Assembly: GCA_937880095.1 (NCBI GenBank)
Contig: CALFLK010000017.1
Span: 62,001 to 126,000 of the forward strand
Source: an uncultured Faecalibacterium sp.
Lineage (GTDB): Bacteria; Bacillota; Clostridia; Oscillospirales; Ruminococcaceae
Reading direction: 5' to 3'
Length of the DNA stretch: 64,000 bases
Part shown: positions 22,962-32,102 of the stretch, piece by piece
How the letters are laid out: each line of letters opens with the position of its first letter
Position numbering within the stretch: the stretch's first letter is position 1
Translations under genes and position numbers: made by a program
The notes under the pieces: model-generated
The model's database searches: none
Told to the model about the DNA's origin: nothing
Seen by the model: only the letters and a program-made list of their open reading frames with translations

Positions 22962-23374
22962 GTGGATGAAATCATCAATTACCGGGATTTGCCGCAGGAC
23001 GCAAAAGATAATGTACTGAACCAGATTTTGAGCATCGGATTTTGCCCCGCGTGGGGCGGCGTAAAAGAGATGCAGCAGGAAATGGAGAAATCCGTGGAAG
23101 GCAGATTGCCCCAGTATGTTTTTGTCCGCAGGGATGGAGCGCTGATTGGCTATCTGTTTTTGATTGCACAAGCAGAGAAAACCAGCAGAGTGTTCCCTGG
23201 TGGGCGGTGGATAATGCAGATGAGCTGCCTTTGGCAACAGATATTCGGCTGCTGGAATGTGGGGTCAGCCTGTGCGAAAAAGCGGGCTGTTTTGTATTGG
23301 CGGAACGGCTCAAAGCACAGCTGAAAAACCATAAAAAGGGAATCGGGCGCAGACCGGAAGTCTTGAGCCGATGA
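22962..23374 (+). pseudogene. GNAT-like acetyltransferase, frameshifted
   Basis: AAGGAGG 8 bases before GTG 22962 defines the start (VDEIINYRDLP). The frame is coherent to GALIGYLFLIAQAEK, then continues in another frame as NQQSVPWWAVDNADELPLA and LLECGVSLCEKAGCFVLAERL to 23374. A single missing A in the run at 23178-23181 explains it. The repaired protein is about 138 residues, similar to small GNAT or GNAT-derived proteins; substrate unknown. Confidence 0.65.
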
Positions 23375-23419
23375 TGCACTGCGCAGCCAGACAAAGATAA
23401 AAGGAGGAGTTGTACGATT

Positions 23420-23626
23420 ATGAATAAGTGGGTTAAAATTGCTGTTACGGTAGGTGTCGTGTTGCTGAGTGCGGTTGTGGGGATGCAGTTCGGTCTGATG
23501 ATGGAAGACGGCAATATACTGGGAGAAATGGCATGGAATGTAAATTTGCCGGAAGTTACCGGGATCGTGTTTGCCATTGCGGCGGCAAGTAGCTGTATGA
23601 TTTATTTTAACGAGGACAAAAAGTAA
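23420..23626 (+). CDS. Small two-helix membrane protein
   Basis: 68 residues; hydrophobic segments at about 7-25 and 46-62 joined by an acidic stretch (MMEDGNILGEM), with a charged FNEDKK tail. AAAGGAGGAG precedes the ATG, so it is probably translated. No family recognised. Lies among decayed genes. Confidence 0.6.
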   Translation: MNKWVKIAVTVGVVLLSAVVGMQFGLMMEDGNILGEMAWNVNLPEVTGIVFAIAAASSCMIYFNEDKK

Positions 23627-23640
23627 GTAGAACGAAAAAG

Positions 23641-24509
23641 AGTGATAAGACACGCTGTGTGCTGATTCCTTTAGCGATATTTCTGGGGATGTCTACTTGT
23701 CTGACGAATTTGTGGGCATGATGTATATGTCAAGGCAACCGGATTTTTAGAGGCAGGGATCGGCGCAGGCTGCTGTTGGATTGGCGGCAGTGATGGTTGG
23801 CAGCAACGCAGCCGCCAAGCGGGATCTGGATGAAGCCATTGCGTCCAAAATCGAAGCAGACGCAACACCGGCACCCGAAGTGACACCCGTTCCTACACCT
23901 ACGCTAAGACCCGGTCCGCAAAAGGAAGAAGTTCAGGCAATGCGGGAAACTGTTCTGGATGGAATGGCAGAAGAGGATATAAAGGCCCTGTGCTCGCTGG
24001 TAAAAAACGCTAACGAGAAGATTGAGAGCAAGGTTATCTATAACAGATTCTTTCAGAAGTTGTCTGACCCAGATGATCTTTTGTGGAATAGTTTTGACCA
24101 AACCGGTGAAATTCAGATTGGGTGGGCGCATGATGGGAAAATCTCCAAGCCGGATGTGATGAAAGAAGAAAATCTCACCGAAGCGGAATTTTATGAAAAG
24201 TACGGTAAAGAGGTCGCTATGTATAACGATTACGATGCAGAAGATTTTGCACAGATGTTGGAAAAGTGCCGAGATACCGTTGAAAACGAGGCGATGCGCA
24301 GCGATTTGCAGTATGTGATTGATGAAGTGCGACTTGCGCAGCAAACTCATGAGGTTGCCCATGTTGAAAACTTTTATCATGTTCTGCACGATATGGATTA
24401 TTTTTTGCTGAATTATCGGCTGGATACCGAAGGACAGTACATCCGGGATAAATCCACCATCTCTCGCTATTATGGCGTGCTTGCCGTATATGGGGAAGAA
24501 AAAGAGTAA
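23641..24509 (+). pseudogene. Membrane-anchored protein with a broken N-terminal region
   Basis: The intact stretch from about 23781 encodes about 240 residues: end of a membrane helix, a Pro/Thr linker (TPAPEVTPVPTPTLRPGP) and a soluble helical domain of about 185 residues. Upstream, other frames carry apparent remnants of the N-terminus (CVLIPLAIFLGMSTCLTNLW, stop at 23719; then YVKATGFLEAGIGAG), so at least two frameshifts seem to have occurred. A TTG at 23781 is in frame but has no ribosome site. Family unknown. Confidence 0.5.
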
Positions 24510-24522
24510 ACGGTCAATGTGA

Positions 24523-25089
24523 ATGACCCGAAAGAAAGCAGAAAAGCGTATGACAGGAAAACAGGAAAAGAAGGATGTGTATGCTTTCGATGCAAGTGCC
24601 GGTGCGGTACGCCGGATAACGGTGCAATCGGAATTTGGCATCAAAAGTGAAAAGGTGAGAAGATTGGTTGGCTTGATTCTAAAATGGTCAGTCCTTATCC
24701 CGGCAATTTTGTTTGTGGTTACGGTGGTTTTGGTTGTGAACAGCAACCGAAAACTAAAAACCTATGGCGAATGTACCGGCAGCATCATAGGCTTTTACGA
24801 AAGTACAGCATTGGGCAGCGGGGTTTCCGATTCCAATAAAAGGATTTCGCCGGTGGTGTCCTACACGGTGGATGGAAAAGAGTATCAGTTCATCGGGAAC
24901 TATTTCTCAACGAATATGAAAACCGGTCAGGAAATCAAGGTGATGTATCACAAGGCGGAGCCTGAAAAAGCGACGATTCGGGAGGGCTTGTATGTTGCGC
25001 CTATGATTTTGGGTGTGCTGACGCTGACGTTTACGGTGGCGTACATCATCTGCATGGTATTGATGCGCAAAGGAATGCTGCACATTTGA
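24523..25089 (+). CDS. DUF3592-like membrane protein
   Basis: 188 residues: basic cytoplasmic N-terminus, a helix at about 50-70, an external or cytosolic beta domain (VVSYTVDGKEYQFIGNY, GQEIKVMYHKAEPEKA) typical of DUF3592, and a closing helix at about 160-182. Function unknown. The start is uncertain between ATG 24523 and ATG 24550; neither has a strong ribosome site. Confidence 0.65.
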   Translation: MTRKKAEKRMTGKQEKKDVYAFDASAGAVRRITVQSEFGIKSEKVRRLVGLILKWSVLIPAILFVVTVVLVVNSNRKLKTYGECTGSIIGFYESTALGSGVSDSNKRISPVVSYTVDGKEYQFIGNYFSTNMKTGQEIKVMYHKAEPEKATIREGLYVAPMILGVLTLTFTVAYIICMVLMRKGMLHI

Positions 25090-25120
25090 TGGCAGGATTT
25101 GCAGCGTAAGGCGGAAACAT

Positions 25121-25170
25121 AAAAAAGGTACCGCAAACCCCAAAACGGGACTGTGCGGTACCTTTCAAAA
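25121..25170. terminator. Bidirectional terminator between convergent genes
   Basis: AAAGGTACCGCA/TGCGGTACCTTT stem with a long internal loop; A-rich on the left and moderately T-rich on the right, serving the DUF3592 gene and mtaB. Confidence 0.75.
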
Positions 25171-25220
25171 ACTTTTCAGGGAGCGTGTCCAAGCGATGCG
25201 CTCCTATTTATTTTGTACTT

Positions 25221-26519
25221 TTACACCAGCACAGCATGTACACGCTGACCGTCGTATTCGCCCAGGCGTACGGTGACGATATCGCCGCTCTTGTAACCAG
25301 GTGCTTCTACCACCACAGGCACATACAGGCGGGTATAGCCGGTAAACATGGTGGCAGACAGCGGAGTTTCCAGCAGTACTTCGTCCGTGGTGCCCTGCAG
25401 GTCAGCCAGAACATGGGTGCGGATTTCCTCTACACGGGCATTCATGCTGCGGCTGCGTGCCTGCTTTTCCCGCTCGCAGATTTGACCCTCGAAGCTGTAA
25501 GCCGGGGTACCGCTGCGGCGAGAGTAGGGGAACACATGGACTTTCAGGAAGCCCACCTTGTCCAGAAAATCACAGCTCTCGGCGAAGTCCTGCTCAGTTT
25601 CAGCGGGGAAGCCGCAGATGCAGTCGGTGGTGAAGCTGACTTTGTCTGAACCGCCGTAAGCCTTGCGCAGCTTTTCTACCACGTCCATGTACTGCTCCGC
25701 GGTATACACACGGCGCATCCGGCGCAGGGTAGCGGTACAGCCGCTCTGCAGGCTCAAATGATACTGGGGACACAGCTTTTTGACGGCTGCCAGACGCAGG
25801 ATGGCTTCGTCGGTCAGCATATCCGGGTCGATACTGCCCAGACGGATGCGCTCGATGCCTTCCACCTGTGCGCAATGCTCTACCAGCGTGGTCAGGTCCG
25901 TGCCGGTATCTTGACCGTAGCTGGGCAGGGAGATAGCACTCAGGACAACTTCTTTATAGCCAGCCTTTGCCAGCGTGCGCAGCTCGTTCAGGATACTTTC
26001 CTCGCTGCGGCTGCGGACAGGACCGCGTGCGCGGGGAATGACACAATAAGCGCACTGGCGGTTACAGCCGTCCTCGATTTTAATAAAGGCGCGGGTGTGG
26101 CTCTCGAAACGCTCCACAGGCAGCTCCTCAAAGTGTTCGCCCTTTGCGTGGGGTTTGATGTCCACGATTCGTTCGTGACCTGCCAGCAGCTTCTGCACAT
26201 TGCCAATGATGGAATGGCGGTCACCGTTGCCGCAAACCAAATCTGCCTCCATACACTGGGCGGCTTCTTCGGGGAAAGCCTGCGGATAGCATCCGGTCAG
26301 CACGGTGACGGCGTCGGGATGCTCACGCTTTTGGCGGCGCAGCCATTTGCGGCTCTTCTGGTCACCGAAATTGGTGACCGTGCAGCTGTTGATGATATAA
26401 ACGTCTGCTTCTTCCTCCGGACCAACGATGGTGAAGCCCGCCTGACGAAACAGATTTTCCAGAGCGCCGGTCTCGTTCAGGTTGACCTTGCAGCCCAGAG
26501 TGTAAAAATTAACGCGCAT
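25221..26519 (-). CDS. mtaB: tRNA t6A37 methylthiotransferase MtaB
   Basis: 432 residues. Converts N6-threonylcarbamoyladenosine at tRNA position 37 to the 2-methylthio form. N-terminal UPF0004 domain with three cluster cysteines (Cys 10 in LGCKVN, Cys 46 in NSCTV, Cys 77 in LTGCYP), radical-SAM motif CNRQCAYC near 150, and a C-terminal TRAM-like domain ending in VRLGEYDGQRVHAVLV. GGAG 7 bases before the ATG. Transcribed alone and divergent from the carboxypeptidase gene. Confidence 0.95.
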   Translation of the reverse strand: MRVNFYTLGCKVNLNETGALENLFRQAGFTIVGPEEEADVYIINSCTVTNFGDQKSRKWLRRQKREHPDAVTVLTGCYPQAFPEEAAQCMEADLVCGNGDRHSIIGNVQKLLAGHERIVDIKPHAKGEHFEELPVERFESHTRAFIKIEDGCNRQCAYCVIPRARGPVRSRSEESILNELRTLAKAGYKEVVLSAISLPSYGQDTGTDLTTLVEHCAQVEGIERIRLGSIDPDMLTDEAILRLAAVKKLCPQYHLSLQSGCTATLRRMRRVYTAEQYMDVVEKLRKAYGGSDKVSFTTDCICGFPAETEQDFAESCDFLDKVGFLKVHVFPYSRRSGTPAYSFEGQICEREKQARSRSMNARVEEIRTHVLADLQGTTDEVLLETPLSATMFTGYTRLYVPVVVEAPGYKSGDIVTVRLGEYDGQRVHAVLV

Positions 26520-26654
26520 AGTATACTCCGATCTTTTACTCCCTTTTTCGACGGAAAAGGGTACGCTCTATTATAAGATATTTCAAAAGAAAAATAAAGC
26601 ACTTTCCACCTGCATAAGATGGTAATACTTCAATGCAGATGCGGAGGAATCTAG

Positions 26655-27884
26655 ATGAAAAAATCAAAATGGATTGCGATTGCAGCGGTGCTGCTGTGCG
26701 GTATTTTACTGGTACAATGCGCCTATACGGCGCAAAACGTCCCCGAACTGACGGCGGGTCCACCGGCAAGGACCGAGCCCATCGTACAGACCACAGCCGA
26801 ACAGGTAAATCTTTCCTTGCCGTGCCGTGCGGCACTTTTGATGGATCAGGACACCGGAACCGTCCTTTATGATAAGAACGGCGATACCCAGATGCCCATG
26901 GCGTCCATCACCAAATTGATGACCCTGCTGTTGACCTTTGAAGCCATCCATGACGGCAAGCTGCAATATGATCAGGAAGTCCCGGTCAGCGAACACGCAG
27001 CGGCGATGGGCGGCAGTCAGATTTGGTTGGAGCCGGGGGAGCATTTTACCCTGAAAGAAATGCTGAAAGCCGTTTGCGTGTGCAGTGCCAACGATGCGGC
27101 GGTTGCTGTGGCAGAGCTGGTGGCGGGCAGCGAACCTGCTTTTGTATCCCAGATGAACGCCCGTGCGGCAGAGTTGGGCATGGAAAACACCAATTACTGC
27201 AACGCCTGCGGTTTGGATGCAAGCGGACACTATTCTACGGCGCACGATGTGGCGATTTTGAGCCGTTATATCCTGAATACCTGTCCGGAGATTCTGGAGT
27301 ATTCCGGTATTTGGACCGACCAGCTGCGCAGCGGTGAAACCCATCTGGTTAACACCAATAAGCTGCTGAAACGCTATCCGGGCATGACCGGACTGAAAAC
27401 CGGCACAACCAGCGGGGCAGGTGTGTGCATTTCTGCAACCGCCGTCCGGGACGACCTTTCTCTGATTGCGGTGATTCTGGGCTCGCCCTCCGGCAAGGAA
27501 CGCTTTGAAGCAGCAACTTCGCTGCTGGATTACGGCTTTGCCAATTACGAAGCCGGTGTGGTTCCGGCACTGCCCAATGCGCCGCTGGAGCTGCCGGTAC
27601 GCGGTGCAAAACAGGGTACCGTACAACTGGATTACAACGATCTGCCCATGCACATTCTGCTGAAAAAGGGGGAGGGCAAGGACCTGCGCACCGAGCTGGA
27701 GCTGCCGGAATCGGTGGAAGCACCGCTGGATCAGAGCGAAGAGCTGGGTACGGTGAATCTGTACGCAGGGGAAGAAAAACTGGGTTCCTGGGCGGTAAAA
27801 AGCGCGATGCAGGTGGAAAAATTGGACTTTGCGTCGGCGTTCGATTTGATCCTGCGTCAGGCCGTCGGTGGGGAATCTATGTAA
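26655..27884 (+). CDS. D-alanyl-D-alanine carboxypeptidase (PBP5/DacF family)
   Basis: 409 residues. Signal or anchor segment at 5-23; the S11 peptidase motifs are complete: SxxK as SITK (Ser 84, Lys 87), SAN at 144-146 and KTG at 248-250. A C-terminal beta domain (about 300-400) follows. Trims the terminal D-Ala from peptidoglycan stem peptides outside the membrane; in spore formers the paralogues DacF and DacB shape cortex cross-linking, but which role applies here is not visible. GCGGAGG precedes the ATG. Confidence 0.9.
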   Translation: MKKSKWIAIAAVLLCGILLVQCAYTAQNVPELTAGPPARTEPIVQTTAEQVNLSLPCRAALLMDQDTGTVLYDKNGDTQMPMASITKLMTLLLTFEAIHDGKLQYDQEVPVSEHAAAMGGSQIWLEPGEHFTLKEMLKAVCVCSANDAAVAVAELVAGSEPAFVSQMNARAAELGMENTNYCNACGLDASGHYSTAHDVAILSRYILNTCPEILEYSGIWTDQLRSGETHLVNTNKLLKRYPGMTGLKTGTTSGAGVCISATAVRDDLSLIAVILGSPSGKERFEAATSLLDYGFANYEAGVVPALPNAPLELPVRGAKQGTVQLDYNDLPMHILLKKGEGKDLRTELELPESVEAPLDQSEELGTVNLYAGEEKLGSWAVKSAMQVEKLDFASAFDLILRQAVGGESM

Positions 27885-27944
27885 GATTTGGTGAAATGAC
27901 CAAGAAATTATTGGAAACTTTATACAATAACTAGCGATTTTTCC

Positions 27945-27973
27945 TTGACTTTAAGGCGGTGTAAAGGTACACT
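27945..27973 (+). promoter_or_regulatory. Sigma-A promoter of pgi
   Basis: TTGACT, 17-base spacer, TACACT; the transcript would start about 40 bases before the pgi ATG. Confidence 0.7.
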
Positions 27974-28016
27974 TGGTACATGAAAAAGACTTTTCCTACG
28001 TGGAGGTAGTAAATAG

Positions 28017-29348
28017 ATGAGTGTACGTTTCAATACCAAGCATTTAGGCAACTTTATCGCAGATCACGAGTTCGAAGCCATTTGGCCTCAGGTTCAGCTG
28101 GCACACAAGCAGCTGGAAGAAAAGAATGGCCCCGGCAACGACTTTTTGGGCTGGATGTATCAGCCCCGCGATTACGATAAGGAAGAGTTCGCACGCATTA
28201 AGGCTGCTGCAAAGAAGATCCGTGAGGATTCCGACGTGCTGGTGGTTGCCGGTATCGGTGGCAGCTATTTGGGCGCACGCGCTGTGATCGAAGCCGTTAA
28301 GGGCATCTACCACAACGAGCTGCAGGACGGTCTGAAGATTTACTTCTGCGGCAACAGCATCAGCCCCAGCTACCTGAACAACATCCTGGAGATTTGCCGC
28401 GGTAAGCGCTTCTCCATCAACGTAATTTCCAAGTCCGGTACCACGACCGAGACTTCTCTGGCATTCCGTGTTCTGCGCAAGCTGCTGGAAGAGCAGGTTG
28501 GTGCAGAGGAAGCCAACAAGCGTATTTACGCTACCACCGACCGTGCTCGCGGCACGCTGAAAGAGCTGGCTGACAAGCAGGGTTGGGAAACCTTCGTTGT
28601 TCCCGATGATATCGGCGGTCGTTACTCCGTGCTGAGCGCTGTGGGCCTGCTGCCCATCGCTTGCGCTGACATCGACATCGACGCTCTGATGCAGGGCGCA
28701 GCAGACGCTATGGACAAGTTCTCTAACGACAATGCAGATAACGATGCATATCGTTACGCAGCTGCTCGCAACATCCTGTACCGCAAGGGCAAGTCCGTGG
28801 AGATCATGGAGTGCTACGAGCCCGATTACACCATGATGAACGAGTGGTACAAGCAGCTGTTCGGCGAATCCGAAGGCAAGGACCAGAAGGGTATCTTCCC
28901 CGCAAGCTGCATCCTGTCCACCGACCTGCACTCTATGGGTCAGTTCATTCAGGACGGCGCACGCGTCATGTTCGAGACCGTTGTGGACGTGAAGAAGCCC
29001 GCATCGGATCTGTATCTGGAAGAGCTGGAAGGCAACTTCGACGGTTTGAACTTCCTGGCAAACCAGAACATGAGCGTTGTTAACCGCAAGGCTATGGAAG
29101 GCACCATCCTGGCACACATCGAGGGCGGTGTACCCCAGCTGGTGATCGAAGTGGACGATCTGTCTGCTTATAATGTAGGCTATCTGATTTACTTCTACTG
29201 GCGTGCCTGCGCTTGCAGCGGCTACCTGCTGAGTGTGAATCCGTTCAACCAGCCCGGCGTAGAAAGCTACAAGAAGAATATGTTTGCACTGCTTGGCAAG
29301 CCCGGTTATGAGAATCTGACGGCTGAACTGGAAGCAAAGCTGAAATAA
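28017..29348 (+). CDS. pgi: Glucose-6-phosphate isomerase
   Basis: 443 residues, the short form usual in Firmicutes. Interconverts glucose-6-phosphate and fructose-6-phosphate in glycolysis. Two SIS folds: VVAGIGGSYLGARAVIEA near residues 78-95 and VISKSGTTTETSLAFR near 138-153 (phosphate binding), GGRYSVLSAVGLLP as the PGI signature, and the C-terminal VESYKKNMFALLGKPGYE holding the catalytic Lys. GGAGG precedes the ATG. The base composition is that of a highly expressed gene. Confidence 0.97.
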   Translation: MSVRFNTKHLGNFIADHEFEAIWPQVQLAHKQLEEKNGPGNDFLGWMYQPRDYDKEEFARIKAAAKKIREDSDVLVVAGIGGSYLGARAVIEAVKGIYHNELQDGLKIYFCGNSISPSYLNNILEICRGKRFSINVISKSGTTTETSLAFRVLRKLLEEQVGAEEANKRIYATTDRARGTLKELADKQGWETFVVPDDIGGRYSVLSAVGLLPIACADIDIDALMQGAADAMDKFSNDNADNDAYRYAAARNILYRKGKSVEIMECYEPDYTMMNEWYKQLFGESEGKDQKGIFPASCILSTDLHSMGQFIQDGARVMFETVVDVKKPASDLYLEELEGNFDGLNFLANQNMSVVNRKAMEGTILAHIEGGVPQLVIEVDDLSAYNVGYLIYFYWRACACSGYLLSVNPFNQPGVESYKKNMFALLGKPGYENLTAELEAKLK

Positions 29349-29410
29349 AGGGCCGTTCAAAATTGTTGACTATTGCACCGCAAGGCGCAAGTAAATAGGA
29401 GGATTCCAAT

Positions 29411-29815
29411 ATGATTAAACTGATCGTTGGCACCAAAGGCTCCGGCAAAACCAAGACTATCATCGACATGATCAACAACGCAGTTACCGCTACCAGCGGC
29501 AATGTTGTCGTAGTGGAAAAGGGCATGAAGCTCACCACCGAGATTTCTCACGCGGCACGTCTGGTTGATATGGACGAGTATAAGGTCGAGGGCGGCGAGA
29601 TGCTGTATGGCTTTATCGCAGGCCTGCTGGCAGGCAACTATGACATTACCGATCTGTACATTGATGGTATCCTGAAGGTTTTGGATCGCGATACCAACAA
29701 GCTGGGCGTTATCCTGGACGAGATTGCTGCCGTTACCGGCGATTCTGTCCGTGCTGTGATTACCGTCAGCGCAGACCCCGAAACTCTGCCCGCAAACGTC
29801 AAGAAGTACCTGTAA
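29411..29815 (+). CDS. Small P-loop protein of unknown function
   Basis: 134 residues. A Walker A motif GTKGSGKTKT at 7-16 and a possible Walker B strand around VVVVEKGMK or LGVILDEIAAV (ILDE near residue 98). Too short for a typical kinase or ABC ATPase; the compact layout suggests a minimal nucleotide-binding protein. It follows pgi closely (AGGAGG before the ATG) and is probably co-transcribed. I do not assign a function. Confidence 0.7.
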   Translation: MIKLIVGTKGSGKTKTIIDMINNAVTATSGNVVVVEKGMKLTTEISHAARLVDMDEYKVEGGEMLYGFIAGLLAGNYDITDLYIDGILKVLDRDTNKLGVILDEIAAVTGDSVRAVITVSADPETLPANVKKYL

Positions 29816-29849
29816 ACACCGGATTCCCCGTATTTTATCAAAAAACAAG

Positions 29850-29885
29850 CAAGGGGCAGCAAAAAATTGCTGCCCCTTTGTTTTT
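29850..29885 (+). terminator. Intrinsic terminator
   Basis: AAGGGGCAGCAA/TTGCTGCCCCTT stem, then T-rich tail. Confidence 0.9.
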
Positions 29886-29890
29886 AGGTG

Positions 29891-29919
29891 TTGACAAAGA
29901 TGCCCGCCTGCGCTATACT
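29891..29919 (+). promoter_or_regulatory. Sigma-A promoter of the DUF177-rpmF operon
   Basis: TTGACA, 17-base spacer, TATACT: one base from consensus at -10, perfect at -35. Confidence 0.9.
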
Positions 29920-29948
29920 AGCAAAGCGGCCTTGTAAAAGGAGGTACT

Positions 29949-30449
29949 ATGCTTTTTGACCTGAGAAAGTTTTTGTCGGCGGGTGTCAGCCCGACGGTGA
30001 AACGCTTTAACGCAGACCTTTCCGGTGTCGATTATTTCGGCGCAAAGGTTTCTGCACCCGTGGAGGTTACGTTCACGGCTCAACGGCTGGAAGGCGAAGT
30101 TGATCTTCGTTTGGAGGCTGTCGCAACCATCAGCGGCGAATGTGCCCGCTGTTTGGACCCCGTCACACAGCAGTGCAATGTGGATTCTCACTGGATTGTG
30201 CGTGAGCGCGACTTTGACGATGAAGATTTTGAGCTGCCCATGGACGGTAATGGGATTCTGGATGTGGATGCTTGGCTGAACCAAGAAATTTCGCTGGAAG
30301 TCCCGCCCGTACTGCTCTGCAGTCCGGATTGTTTAGGACTTTGCCCCGTTTGCGGTAAAAAACGACAGGATTGCACCTGTCAGGAGCCTGCTGAAAGCAG
30401 CGCACCCGTAGACGAGAGGTTAAGTATATTGGAATCACTGCTGAACTGA
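29949..30449 (+). CDS. yceD: DUF177 (YceD-like) protein
   Basis: 166 residues. The DUF177 core shows ISGECARCLDPV (about 58-69), the acidic D-E-rich middle and the LCSPDCLGLCPVCGKKRQDCTC cysteine array near 120-142, likely zinc-binding. YceD homologues are almost always encoded directly before rpmF and are linked to 23S rRNA and ribosome assembly. AAAAGGAGG before the ATG. rpmF follows after 25 bases. Confidence 0.9.
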   Translation: MLFDLRKFLSAGVSPTVKRFNADLSGVDYFGAKVSAPVEVTFTAQRLEGEVDLRLEAVATISGECARCLDPVTQQCNVDSHWIVRERDFDDEDFELPMDGNGILDVDAWLNQEISLEVPPVLLCSPDCLGLCPVCGKKRQDCTCQEPAESSAPVDERLSILESLLN

Positions 30450-30474
30450 AATCCAACGAGGAGGTGCAAACACA

Positions 30475-30654
30475 ATGGCAGTACCTAAGAGACATCATTC
30501 CAAGGCTCGTCGCGACAAGCGTCGCAGCAACGTGTGGAAGCTGGAGGCGCCCGCGCTGGTAAAGTGCAGCAACTGCGGCGCATTTAAGCTGCCCCACCAG
30601 GCATGTGGCAACTGCGGTTTCTACAAGGGCAAGGAAGTCATCAAGAAGGCCTGA
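30475..30654 (+). CDS. rpmF: 50S ribosomal protein L32
   Basis: 59 residues starting MAVPKRHHSKARRDKRRS, with the two zinc-binding CxxC pairs (CSNCG and CGNCG) of the zinc-containing L32 form. CGAGGAGG precedes the ATG. Conserved partner of the upstream DUF177 gene. Confidence 0.97.
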   Translation: MAVPKRHHSKARRDKRRSNVWKLEAPALVKCSNCGAFKLPHQACGNCGFYKGKEVIKKA

Positions 30655-30676
30655 TTCTTCTAAATCGATGAATGAC

Positions 30677-30714
30677 AAAAGGGGAGGGCAGAGATTGCCT
30701 TCCCCTTCTTGTTG
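30677..30714 (+). terminator. Intrinsic terminator of rpmF
   Basis: AAGGGGAGGGCA/TGCCTTCCCCTT stem with a short loop; the tail is only moderately T-rich. Confidence 0.75.
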
Positions 30715-30756
30715 TCTTAGCACACTTTTCAGAACAATCAGAAGGAGGGAGACGTT

Positions 30757-32085
30757 ATGGCAGTACGGATCTTTTCAGTCGATGAAGACAGTATCGCATC
30801 CCGCTTGGGCTTTGCCCCCGGCGATGAACTTTTGCAAGTGGATGATGAGCCCATCAACGATGTGCTGGACTATCAGTTTTATACCGACAGCGACAGCTTT
30901 CATCTGAAAGCACGCATCGCCGGTGTGGAAAAGATACTCAAGGTAGACAAAGATACCTACGAGCCGTTCGGCTGCAACTTTGAAACCTATCTGGGCGATA
31001 AAAAGCACTCCTGCTCCAACCACTGTATGTTCTGTTTTATCGACCAGCTGCCGAAGGGTATGCGCGAAAGCCTGTACTTTAAGGACGACGACGAGCGTCT
31101 GGGCTTTTTGTTCGGCAACTATATTACCATGACCAACATGGGCGAGCATGAAATCGACCGCATCATTAAGATGCACATTTCGCCCGTGAACGTGTCGGTG
31201 CATACCACCGACCCCCAGCTGCGCATTCGGATGCTGGCAAACAAGCAGGCAGGCGAGGTGCTGCGCTATCTGAAAAAGATGGCGGACGCAGGCATCGAGC
31301 TGAACTGTCAGCTGGTCATGTGCCCGGGTGTCAACGATGGCGACCATCTGCGCAGCACGCTGGCAGATTTGCTGGATTTGGGACCGTCGGTGCAGAGCAT
31401 TGCCGCTGTGCCGTTTGGCATGACCCGCTATCGGGATAAGCTGTATCATCTGGAACCGTACACCCAGCAGGGCGCAGCAGAAACGCTGGCGATTCTGGAG
31501 GAATACGGCGATTTGAGCAAGGAAAAGTACGGTCGCCGTGTGGTGTTCCCCAGCGACGAATTTTTCCTGCAGGCAGGCAAGCTGATTCCGGATGCGGATT
31601 ACTACGAAGATTTCGCCCAGCTGGAAAACGGCGTGGGTATGTGGCGTTTGTTCCAAGAAGAATTTCTGGCTGAGCTGCGCCGCCCGCACCGCCTGTTTGG
31701 CGAAAAGAGCGTTGACATCGTCACTGGTACGCTGGCAGCTCCGCTGATTGCGGCAATGTCGCAGGAGCTGGAACGCCAGTATCCCATGATTCATGTAAAC
31801 GTACACGCCATCCAGAACGATTTCTTCGGCGGAAACGTGGACGTTGCCGGATTGATTACCGGCACCGATATTGTAGCCCAGTGCAAAGGCAAAATGACCG
31901 GAACAACGCTGTATATCCCGGAAGTGATGCTGCGTGCCGAGAAAGATTTGTTCTTGGATGGCATGACCCCGGCACAGGTTGCTGAACAGCTGGGTGTGAA
32001 ATTTGAAATTATACCTGCCGGCGGCGGCGACTTGGCGAAAGCACTGCTTCGCACAGGTTTGCGCCTGAACCGGCATCGAGCATAA
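30757..32085 (+). CDS. DUF512 protein with PDZ and radical-SAM-like cysteines
   Basis: 442 residues. A PDZ-like N-terminus (ASRLGFAPGDELLQVDDEPI, about 12-31), then CSNHCMFCFIDQLPKGMR with a CxxxCxxC motif at about 87-94, and the DUF512 domain in the C-terminal half. Conserved in Clostridia, usually directly before der, as here (17 bases). An Fe-S enzyme of unknown reaction. GAAGGAGGGAG before the ATG. Confidence 0.9.
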   Translation: MAVRIFSVDEDSIASRLGFAPGDELLQVDDEPINDVLDYQFYTDSDSFHLKARIAGVEKILKVDKDTYEPFGCNFETYLGDKKHSCSNHCMFCFIDQLPKGMRESLYFKDDDERLGFLFGNYITMTNMGEHEIDRIIKMHISPVNVSVHTTDPQLRIRMLANKQAGEVLRYLKKMADAGIELNCQLVMCPGVNDGDHLRSTLADLLDLGPSVQSIAAVPFGMTRYRDKLYHLEPYTQQGAAETLAILEEYGDLSKEKYGRRVVFPSDEFFLQAGKLIPDADYYEDFAQLENGVGMWRLFQEEFLAELRRPHRLFGEKSVDIVTGTLAAPLIAAMSQELERQYPMIHVNVHAIQNDFFGGNVDVAGLITGTDIVAQCKGKMTGTTLYIPEVMLRAEKDLFLDGMTPAQVAEQLGVKFEIIPAGGGDLAKALLRTGLRLNRHRA

Positions 32086-32102
32086 AAAGGAGGGAATGTA
32101 CT

